A stretch of 64,000 nucleotides of DNA from Arthrobacter sp. MYb213 (GTDB taxonomy: Bacteria > Actinomycetota > Actinomycetes > Actinomycetales > Micrococcaceae), in the NCBI RefSeq assembly GCF_002979915.1, contig NZ_PCQA01000006.1:124001-188000 (forward strand). Reading direction: 5' to 3'. Positions 17,421 through 24,851 of the stretch are shown here, in pieces; the stretch's first letter is position 1; the number at the start of each line of letters is the position of its first letter. A program made the translations under genes and the position numbers. The notes beneath the pieces were generated by a model. It did not search any database, was not told where the DNA came from, and saw only the letters and a program-made list of their open reading frames with translations.

Positions 17421-18362
17421 ATGCAGGAAGTATTGCAAGGGTTCACCGTAGTTCTTATCTTGATTGGGCTCGGTCTGGCCGTCTCGGTATTCCTCCCGCG
17501 TAAACGCGACGTTATCGCCAAGGGGCTAACTCCCCTGATCTTCTACATCACCAACCCCGCCCTGATGTTTGTCTTACTTTCGGACACGGACCTGCGTGCG
17601 GTCATCGGGGTCTTTGCACCCATAGCGCTGATCACCGCGGTGTTGACCGGCGGATTGTACGCACTGTTGGCCAAGGTAATATTCAAGACTCCCAGCAGTC
17701 GTTTGCCGGCAGCTGCAATGTCCACCAGCTACGTGAACGCGGGAAATATCGGCGTTCCCTTAGCGCTTTACGCTGTGGGCAGCACCAGCCCGGTTGTCTC
17801 GGTGCTCATTGCGCAACTATTAATCATTGCGCCGGTTTATCTTTGCATCTTTGCCCTGACTTCACGCAAGAACCGTGAGTCCCAGGGCACCCAGCATCTG
17901 GGAATAACCATTCTCAAATCCATCGCCAACCCGGTCACCATTGCCACATTCATCGGGGCGGTATTCTCCTTCTTTGGATGGAAACTTCCCGAAGTGCTGC
18001 ACTCCCCCATTCAGATGTTGGGAGATGCTTCTATTCCGTTGCTCCTCATGGCTTTCGGCATGGCTCTTTACGGCCAACGTCCGCTATCCGACAAGTCGTT
18101 GAGACCCGAAATCTACCTTGCCGCCTTCTTCAAGGTGCTGTTCATGCCCATACTCGCGTGGGTTGTAGCGCATCTGATTTTCGGGCTGGACGGCGTGGTG
18201 CTGCTCGGGGTGGTCATCATGGCCGCCCTTCCCACCGCACAAAACGTTTTGCTCTTTTCCCAGCAGTTCAAGCTCAACCTTGCCATCCCTAGAGAAGTCA
18301 TCCTTACCAGTACCCTCTTGACCATTCCAGTCGTGTTGCTCGCGACGTTCCTACTTGGATAA
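17421..18362 (+). CDS. AEC-family (auxin efflux carrier-like) secondary transporter
   Basis: 313 residues with about ten membrane helices. Family motifs are YITNPALMFVLLS near residues 42-55 and STSYVNAGNIGVPLALYAVG near 95-115, the conserved N-G-N-[IV]-G crossover, and LPTAQNVLLFSQQF near the C-terminus. Bacterial AEC proteins such as MdcF and MleP move organic acids. Its position after the glucarate operon, although beyond a terminator, suggests export or import of an acid intermediate. Direction and substrate are unknown. Confidence 0.87.
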   Translation: MQEVLQGFTVVLILIGLGLAVSVFLPRKRDVIAKGLTPLIFYITNPALMFVLLSDTDLRAVIGVFAPIALITAVLTGGLYALLAKVIFKTPSSRLPAAAMSTSYVNAGNIGVPLALYAVGSTSPVVSVLIAQLLIIAPVYLCIFALTSRKNRESQGTQHLGITILKSIANPVTIATFIGAVFSFFGWKLPEVLHSPIQMLGDASIPLLLMAFGMALYGQRPLSDKSLRPEIYLAAFFKVLFMPILAWVVAHLIFGLDGVVLLGVVIMAALPTAQNVLLFSQQFKLNLAIPREVILTSTLLTIPVVLLATFLLG

Positions 18363-18646
18363 TTCGGTCTGAGATCACGCAGAAATGGATGTCTTGCACT
18401 CTCTTGACGGAAAATTGACGATGGTCACCATCATCCGCTGCTGTTAAGGAATATTGCCTTAGCTGATGAACGCCGTCTTTCATGAGCAACTTCAACGAAT
18501 CGTATTGGCCGGGCAACGACTGCTTGGTGGGGCGCAGATCGGTGCGTTTTGTCGAAAATCAGGACCTCATTGTTATGGCTGGCTATCTGTTGCTGCAGAG
18601 TGCATTCAGACACGAGTGGAAGACCGCTGCTGACAATTTCAGGGCG
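18363..18646. other. Intergenic region between convergent AEC carrier and LysR genes
   Basis: I see no credible gene. The only dyad is GATGGT-C-ACCATC at 18420-18432, which has no T-tract, and no obvious terminator is present between the convergent genes. Confidence 0.5.
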
Positions 18647-19597
18647 TTATTGACTCGGCCGCTGATCTTCGTTGTGCGAAATCACAGCACCTTCAACACT
18701 TACCAATGAATCCAAGAAAACGTCTTTTAGACGTTTCACAGCTGGGTTAGATGAGGATTCGTCCCACGCAAGAAATATGTCAGAATGATTTAGATCTGCC
18801 AACCCATCAGGTCCGATAAGTTCTTCAAATACGACGTTGTTCGGGGCAAAATTCATGGCGCTAGCCGGAACGAGTGAGACCCCCAGACCTACTCCAACCA
18901 AGGCCATCAACGCAGGAATCTGACTGGCTACCTGTGAAATTGTAGGTTTGGCACTGACCGAATCAAAGAGCCGCAGAACCAGATCATAGAAGTATCGTGC
19001 CTCACTCGTGGAATACATCATCAAGGGAAGCCCAACCAACTCTTTAATCAGTACCCCCTTACCGGTCACGAGGTGATGACCTTCGGGCAGAGCCACCACT
19101 AGACGGTCTTTCCTGATTAGGCAGGTTGTTATACCCGACCGATGTACCACCGGGCGTAAGAGCCCGATATCAATCGTTCCTTTGCTCAGGGCGTCAAGCT
19201 GATCCACCGATACCGCTTCGCGTAACACCATGGTCAATTCGGGGAGCTTTTGGGCTGCCCGTGCCAGGAATTCGGGTAGCACCGACTGTCCTGCCACCGA
19301 GGTATAACCGACCACGACAGTGCCGGATTCACCGGTTGATACGCGTGATACCTCGAGGCTGGTTTTCCGGCTCATATCAAGGATTCGTCGCGCATTGGGC
19401 AGAAGCACTTCGCCAGCTGCGGTGAGCGCGACATTGCGCGAGGTGCGAATGAACAACTTAGCTTGGAGCTCACGCTCAAGCAATTGAATTTGCCGACTCA
19501 GCGGAGGTTGGGTCATGTTCAGCCGTTCGGCGGCTGCACCGAAGTGCAGCTCTTCTGCGACGGCGACGAATGACTCTAGCTGAATCAGAGAGAACAT
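18647..19597 (-). CDS. LysR-family transcriptional regulator (second sugar-acid regulator)
   Basis: 316 residues. The helix-turn-helix (SFVAVAEELHFGAAAERL, then NMTQPPLSRQIQLLE) is nearly the same as that of the LysR protein at 12319, while the effector domain diverges. It is divergent from the glucarate dehydratase paralogue at 19700, the classic arrangement of a LysR gene and its target. ATG at 19597 is chosen for its AAGGAG ribosome site; the open frame runs 19 codons further up across the shared box. It probably senses a related but different sugar acid. Confidence 0.9.
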   Translation of the reverse strand: MFSLIQLESFVAVAEELHFGAAAERLNMTQPPLSRQIQLLERELQAKLFIRTSRNVALTAAGEVLLPNARRILDMSRKTSLEVSRVSTGESGTVVVGYTSVAGQSVLPEFLARAAQKLPELTMVLREAVSVDQLDALSKGTIDIGLLRPVVHRSGITTCLIRKDRLVVALPEGHHLVTGKGVLIKELVGLPLMMYSTSEARYFYDLVLRLFDSVSAKPTISQVASQIPALMALVGVGLGVSLVPASAMNFAPNNVVFEELIGPDGLADLNHSDIFLAWDESSSNPAVKRLKDVFLDSLVSVEGAVISHNEDQRPSQ

Positions 19598-19607
19598 CAA
19601 TACACTC

Positions 19608-19647
19608 CTTGAATCGTTGATTGCATTATTTAGCTTGGACAGGTATC
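19608..19647 (+). promoter_or_regulatory. Shared LysR operator region between divergent genes
   Basis: CTTGAATCGTTGAT (19608-19621) repeats the element at 4528. CTTGGACAGGTATC (19634-19647) is a near copy of the boxes before tctC and kdgD, with TTGGAC placed as a -35 for the gene at 19700 and CTTAGT 17 bases on as a weak -10. Confidence 0.45.
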
Positions 19648-19699
19648 GATCCACACACTTAGTCTGAGTCTAAACGGCAATGAAAACGGGAGTACAAAA

Positions 19700-21025
19700 A
19701 TGTCGCATTCTTCCTCGCTCAACAGCATCTCATCTGGACCGGTTGGAACCACCCGAGGCCCTGTGCGAATCACCGATATTGAGATCACGCCGGTGGCATT
19801 CGCCGACCCTCCCCTACTGAACTCAGTGGGGGTCCACGAACCATTTGCGCTTCGCGCCATCTTGGTGATGCGTACCGAGGATGGAACATATGGGTTGGGG
19901 GAAACGTACGGCGATCAAGCCCATGTAATTCGACTTCGTCGAGCCGCCGAGCTCCTCATCGGCGCAGATGTATTTAACACCAACCAAATCTCTGCCTTGG
20001 TCTCACAATCGTTGATGGATGACCGAGGTATTGGGGGTCATGGAACCGGCGGAATGGTGACCACCACTTCTCTCGATGACCGGGTACTTTCGGCCTTCGA
20101 TGTCGCCTGTCTAGATATTCAAGGAAAAATTCTTGGATTGCCGGTCAGTGCTCTACTAGGCGGCGCGGTTCGCAAGCAAATTGATTTCAGCGGATACCTC
20201 TTTTACAAGTGGGCCGGTCATCCCGGGCAGTCCACCGATTTTTGGGGTGAAGCGCTGGACCCAGCCGGAATCGTTGCCCAAGCTCGCAAGATGATCCGAG
20301 ACTATGGCTTTAGGGCGCTCAAACTTAAGGGCGGAGTTTTCCCACCCGAACAGGAAGCCGAAGCAATCTTCGCCCTGCGCAAAGAATTTCCCCAAATCCC
20401 GCTGCGAATCGACCCCAATGGCGTGTGGACCGTGGAAACTGCGATTCGGGTAGGGCACCAGCTGGGCTCGGTACTCGAATATTTAGAGGACCCCTGCCTC
20501 TCGATTGCCGACAACGCGAAAGTTCGGCACGCTATCACGCTGCCCATTGCCACGAATATGTGCGTTGTGTCCTTTACCGATTTACCGTCAGCGATTGTGG
20601 CAGAAGCCATCGATGTGGTGTTATCTGATCATCATTTCTGGGGCGGGCTCAATAGATCTCGGCTCTTGTCAGGAATTGCCGACACCTTTGGTCTGCGCCT
20701 ATCTATGCATTCTAATTCTCATCTGGGGATCAGCTTCGCTGCAATGATTCAGCTCGCCGCAGCGACTAAAAATATCGATTACGCCTGTGACACCCACTGG
20801 CCGTGGAAACGTCCCGAAGATGATGTCATTGTTCCCGGAGTTTTGGAGATCTCAGAAGGTTCGGTCAAGGTGCCTACAGCACCGGGCTTGGGAGTGGAAC
20901 TTGACGAGGATGCGCTGGCACGCATGCATCAGCAATATTTGGATTGTGGAATCACCCAGCGTGATGACACGAGCTATATGAAGAGCATCGACCCATCCTT
21001 TGAGCTCAAGAGCCCCCGGTGGTAA
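19700..21025 (+). CDS. Glucarate dehydratase-like enolase-superfamily enzyme (paralogue)
   Basis: 441 residues of the glucarate dehydratase branch. The catalytic KLKGG (residues near 210), DPNG, YLEDPC, ATNMCVV, DHHFWGG and HSNSHLG motifs are retained, so it should be active. Away from them it differs clearly from GudD: the N-terminus has ITPVAFADPPLLNSVGVHEPFALR instead of [10 protein letters not shown]...FFTR, and the 90s loop reads RGIGGHGTGG instead of RDAGGRG. These regions cover the active site, so the substrate is probably a different acid sugar. It overlaps the next gene by one base (TAATG). Confidence 0.87.
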   Translation: MSHSSSLNSISSGPVGTTRGPVRITDIEITPVAFADPPLLNSVGVHEPFALRAILVMRTEDGTYGLGETYGDQAHVIRLRRAAELLIGADVFNTNQISALVSQSLMDDRGIGGHGTGGMVTTTSLDDRVLSAFDVACLDIQGKILGLPVSALLGGAVRKQIDFSGYLFYKWAGHPGQSTDFWGEALDPAGIVAQARKMIRDYGFRALKLKGGVFPPEQEAEAIFALRKEFPQIPLRIDPNGVWTVETAIRVGHQLGSVLEYLEDPCLSIADNAKVRHAITLPIATNMCVVSFTDLPSAIVAEAIDVVLSDHHFWGGLNRSRLLSGIADTFGLRLSMHSNSHLGISFAAMIQLAAATKNIDYACDTHWPWKRPEDDVIVPGVLEISEGSVKVPTAPGLGVELDEDALARMHQQYLDCGITQRDDTSYMKSIDPSFELKSPRW

Positions 21026-21999
21026 TGCCGCTTCGAGTGGTGGTCACCGACCCGATCGTTTCGCGGTTTGCTTCGTTGTTCAAAAATCTCGGGCATGAAC
21101 ACGATTGGCAGTTCGTCGCGCACCTTTCTTCTGCCGAACAGTCACAGGCCATATTCGAGGCGGAGGTGCTTGTCTGCGCGAAGCTCAGCGCCGAGGATGC
21201 CAAAATTTGCTCGGCAGGACTGGTCCACGTGACCGGTTCGGGTACCGACCGTCTTGCCTTAGCTCAGTTGCCGGGCTCAACTGCCATAGCTCGCACGGCG
21301 CACCATGAACGATCAATCGCCGAACATATCCTGATGGTGATCATGGCTCATCAACGTCGTCTGTTCAAAGTCACCGAAGAACTACGTGATGGTCTCTGGC
21401 GAACAGTTTCCACAGACTCTGCGGTCCCTATGCACCACACCTTCGCGGACCTCACGATTGGCTTTATTGGGTTGGGAGCTATTGGTGAGCAAACGCTGGA
21501 ATTTACCTCCGCATTGGGCGCCAATGCAGTTGCCGTGCGTCGCACCATGCCTACTTGCAACCCTCCAAATCCACGGATGACGTGGGTTAGAGACATGAAT
21601 TCATTACCAGAGCTCCTCGAGGTCTCTGATGTGGTGGTTCTCGGATTACCGCTAACGAACGAAACTCGCGGACTTATTGGGTCCAAGGAACTGACTCAGA
21701 TGCGTAATGATGCGCTGCTAATAAATGTCTCGCGCGGTGCAATCGTTGACCGAGAAGCTCTGCATCTGGCCTTGAGCAACGGAACTATTGGCGGGGCCGC
21801 CCTAGACGTTTGGTGGGACGCACCTCAAGGAACACAGGCACCTACAGATGTCCAAGACTTTGCGAGCCTGCCGAACGTCATCTGCACGCCTCATTATTCA
21901 GGACATGCAGCCCAAACCTTCGAAATGCGTGTCAGAGAAATTACCAACAACATCAATTCGTTCGCCGACCAGCGTCCATTGAGTAACACAGTGGGCTAG
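21025..21999 (+). CDS. NAD-dependent 2-hydroxyacid dehydrogenase family protein with altered catalytic Glu
   Basis: 324 residues. The Rossmann motif is IGFIGLGAIGEQTLEF, the substrate Arg is in NVSRGAIVD and the catalytic His in TPHYSGHAAQ. The Glu normally 29 residues after that Arg, in the xEP of DVFxxEP, is replaced: here the run is DVWWDAP, with Ala at that place and Asp one before. Some relatives show similar DVWW/DVWY variants, so catalysis may be altered rather than lost. Translation is coupled to the glucarate dehydratase paralogue, so it probably acts on that pathway's oxoacid product. The ATG at 21025 is preferred to a GTG six bases earlier. Confidence 0.85.
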   Translation: MPLRVVVTDPIVSRFASLFKNLGHEHDWQFVAHLSSAEQSQAIFEAEVLVCAKLSAEDAKICSAGLVHVTGSGTDRLALAQLPGSTAIARTAHHERSIAEHILMVIMAHQRRLFKVTEELRDGLWRTVSTDSAVPMHHTFADLTIGFIGLGAIGEQTLEFTSALGANAVAVRRTMPTCNPPNPRMTWVRDMNSLPELLEVSDVVVLGLPLTNETRGLIGSKELTQMRNDALLINVSRGAIVDREALHLALSNGTIGGAALDVWWDAPQGTQAPTDVQDFASLPNVICTPHYSGHAAQTFEMRVREITNNINSFADQRPLSNTVG

Positions 22000-22079
22000 G
22001 TCCAAGAACCTTGGCGGACTCACCGAGAGGGCGATGGACTCGATCAGGGGCTCCGACCCACACTCTCATGACACTTCTG

Positions 22080-22420
22080 ACAGGAATCTTCAATCGAGCT
22101 TCAACCGTCCATCGTCGTCACGATGAGCAAATCAACCTGTTCAACATTGGGTACCTCGCCCGCGCGATTGAAGACGGTGCCGCAGTTCCAGTGCATTTCG
22201 AGACGCGACGTACCAAAGTTCAGCCGGCAGAGGTCGAGGGTCTTTGCGATACCTCGCTTCCGCCGTGGCACAGAATATCAAGCAGTTCTTCGATGACGGC
22301 GAAATGCCCGAGGCAACCATTAACTCTGAGTTAAGAGTTTGGAGGGAGGGCGAACGGCACGTTCAACGCGAAGTCAAGATCTACAACTTAGACAAGGTAC
22401 TGGGGAAGGCCTTGAGCTAA
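22080..22420 (+). pseudogene. Degraded coding remnant, possibly including a type I restriction (HsdR) fragment
   Basis: Around 22120-22240 one frame reads NIGYLARAIEDGAAVPVHFE, followed by TRRTKVQPAEVEGL, resembling the AI-DGA-VPI-YE-R segment of HsdR helicase subunits. Coding-like sequence then moves to another frame (QNIKQFFDDGEMPEATINSE, ending with the stop at 22418-22420), which I do not recognise. There is no start, no full domain and at least one frameshift. The parent gene is uncertain. Confidence 0.3.
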
Positions 22421-22881
22421 AAGTTCTCCTGAACTCAGCCGATCCCCTCACCCAAAGCCAGCCTTCCCCAACTGATTAACCTTGACGTGCTGAACAGTGC
22501 ATCCAAACTGCTGAGCGAACCTGAACACCTGGCAAACAGGGGGAAGAAGACCACGCGCCCACGGCACAACTTGTCGAGTTGGCCTGCCGTCCTGGCGGTG
22601 TCCCCAGGAATCCCGTCTTCTGCCCCACGGACCGTGCTCATCCCTGTTAGGTACCACTGATCTGCCGGAACCTGGCGCACCCAATGTCCTGTGTTATCCG
22701 GCAATGACTCGTCCTAAGCGCCGGAGCTGCACCGGATCGGGAAAAAAGCGGCGCCTTGCCGGACGATGCCCGGTGGAATGTCAGGTTGCTCGCAAATCCT
22801 TGATAACCAAACGATCGGTCAATAATTCTGCACAGCAGAATCTTCGAGCTTGCAGGTGTGAGACAGGGAACACTTGAACCT
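22421..22881. other. Gene-poor stretch with no recognisable product
   Basis: Several overlapping open frames exist on the minus strand (for example 22435-22704), but their translations are rich in Arg, Gly, Trp and Cys, resemble no family I know, and overlap in competing frames. It could be further decayed mobile or restriction-system DNA joined to the HsdR-like remnant. The last part must hold the promoter of the MFS gene starting at 22882. Confidence 0.4.
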
Positions 22882-24186
22882 ATGACTTCACCCATCCCTA
22901 GTATCACTTCCAGTGTGACCAGCCAGAATCATGCGAATTCCGGCCGGCCAACCGGTTCAAAGAAGCTGTCACAGCGCAAAGCTGTTTTGGCGATTCTGAC
23001 CTGTTGGCTACTGGTGGTCTTTGATGGGTATGACCTGATTGTCTACGGAACGGTTCAGTCTTCGTTGCTTGCCATGGACGATTGGGGACTCACTCCAACA
23101 ACCATGGGAACCATCGGTTCTCTGGCATTCGTAGGCATGATGATTGGCGGCCTTGGCGCCGGTAGGCTCGCCGACGCGCTGGGTCGGCGCCGCACCATTT
23201 TGGCCTGTGCCATTATTTTCTCCACACTGACCATCCTGTGCGCCTTTGCGCCAAACCCGGTGGTCTTTGGGCTGCTACGCCTGTTGTCTGGTATCGGTTT
23301 GGGCGGTCTAGTTCCGTCCGCGAACGCGATGGTCGCCGAGCTGGTCCCTGACCGCTGGCGCTCCACCATGGCTACCTTGATGATGTCGGGCGTACCAATT
23401 GGTGGCTCCATCGCCGCAGTCACGGGCATTTGGGTGATCCCCGCCTTCGGCTGGGAAATGATGTTCTTACTGGCAATCATTGCGTTGATTGTCGTTGTTC
23501 CTATGGGCTTTCGCTATCTTCCAGAAACTCTTTCCTTTGAGCACCGCAGCGGACCAGGCGCCCGTCGCGGTTCTGGATTTGGGCAGATCCTGCGTGCCCC
23601 CTATCTACGCGCTTCAGTTCTCTTCGCTACCGCCTCAGTAGCTATCCTCTTTGCTTGGTACGGGCTGGGTACTTGGCTACCGAGCCTGATGGAACAAGCC
23701 GGGTACGATTTAGGCTCTGCACTAACATTTGCGCTGGCGCTGAACCTCGGTGCAGTGGCAGGTTCGGTAATTACCGCATGGGCCGGAGATCGCTTCGGCG
23801 CGGCGCCATCCTCCGCCTTGGCCGCTCTCGTTGCCGGTATAGCCTTGGCCGTCATCATGACCACTCCACCAGTTGCTGTCGTCTATGCCATGCTGATCCT
23901 TGCCGGTGTAGGAACTCACGGCACCGCCGCATTGCTTATCGCAGCGGTCGCCAACCACTATCCGGAACATCTGCGAGGGACCGCCCTTGGCTGGGCCATG
24001 GGTATGGGACGTATTGGCGCAGTAGCGGCACCTCAGGTTGGTGGCTTACTACTAGCCTCCGGTCTAGGCGTCAATTCAAACTTCCTCGTATTCGCACTCG
24101 GCGCTGTAGTCGCGGCGGTACTCTTTGGCGTCATCACCTTCCGGGTAAAACCAGTAGTGGATTCCGCGCCGCAAGCCGTGAAGTAA
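22882..24186 (+). CDS. MFS transporter, aromatic acid:H+ symporter (AAHS) family
   Basis: 434 residues, 12 membrane segments. The first helix carries the AAHS motif LLVVFDGYDLIVYGTVQ (the D-G-[YF]-D residues are needed for benzoate-type transport in PcaK/BenK). The loop 2-3 motif GRLADALGRRRTI and GGLVPSANAMVAELVP further on are typical. It imports aromatic or small organic acids with protons. No catabolic gene is adjacent. The ATG at 22882 is chosen as the first Met near a normal N-terminus; the ribosome site is weak. Confidence 0.9.
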   Translation: MTSPIPSITSSVTSQNHANSGRPTGSKKLSQRKAVLAILTCWLLVVFDGYDLIVYGTVQSSLLAMDDWGLTPTTMGTIGSLAFVGMMIGGLGAGRLADALGRRRTILACAIIFSTLTILCAFAPNPVVFGLLRLLSGIGLGGLVPSANAMVAELVPDRWRSTMATLMMSGVPIGGSIAAVTGIWVIPAFGWEMMFLLAIIALIVVVPMGFRYLPETLSFEHRSGPGARRGSGFGQILRAPYLRASVLFATASVAILFAWYGLGTWLPSLMEQAGYDLGSALTFALALNLGAVAGSVITAWAGDRFGAAPSSALAALVAGIALAVIMTTPPVAVVYAMLILAGVGTHGTAALLIAAVANHYPEHLRGTALGWAMGMGRIGAVAAPQVGGLLLASGLGVNSNFLVFALGAVVAAVLFGVITFRVKPVVDSAPQAVK

Positions 24187-24210
24187 CAAGACATCCGCTT
24201 TAGACCGCGG

Positions 24211-24246
24211 GCGGGCACCTTCTTTCAGAGGGTGCCCGCCTTTTCT
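24211..24246 (+). terminator. Intrinsic terminator after the AAHS carrier
   Basis: GCGGGCACC and GGTGCCCGC pair perfectly around TTCTTTCAGA and are followed by CTTTTCTG. This is a textbook terminator for the gene ending at 24186. Confidence 0.88.
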
Positions 24247-24851
24247 GTTTAAGATGACAACCGACTACGACACGTCACCAACTTCTCGTACCATCGATCG
24301 GATTTCATCCTCAATTCGCTGGTCTTGAACATCCGGGCGCTACGCCTTCGCACCTCAATGCCACTAAGTGGCTCGGCCCGAAAACGCTGAGCCGGCTACG
24401 ACGTCTTAGTCGCACGAGCAGCGACCAGACCCTCACAAGAAGGCCCGCGAAAACCTTAATCAAATGATTAGAATACGCAAGAAATATATTGCCTCATGTA
24501 GTTTCACGTGACTTTTCGGACTCCGCGTTCGACGCTCGAATGGAATGAGACATCAGATCTACGTACTCAGTTTTCAATTTAGTTACACGTTTGCCTTAGT
24601 CAGCGGAATTATGAAATATTCCTAGGTACATTTTCTGCGCGCTGAAGATAATTTCCAACTACACCGCGGTGCTCCCACGATTGAAGTTCCTAAAATTATG
24701 AAGTCGGAGTTTCTTCCGCAGAATATTATAAAAGATTTATTTGATAAGCACTTCCTTCAAGATAACGAACAGGTTACGCTCCATATCGGCACACATCACC
24801 TCGACTGATCACCGACTTCAGTGCGCTCAAAATCAATCAAGGAGAACATTC
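24247..24851. other. Long AT-richer leader region before the subtilase gene
   Basis: About 600 bases without a credible gene, and visibly richer in A/T than its surroundings from about 24460 on. It presumably contains the promoter and a long leader of the secreted protease; no clear operator or hairpin is recognised. An open frame upstream of 24852 exists but lacks a signal peptide and a ribosome site. Confidence 0.45.

Noticed and set aside
22435-22704. Minus-strand frames of 78-89 codons as a possible transposase piece
   Set aside because: No transposase motif, terminal repeat or target duplication could be seen; two competing frames overlap.
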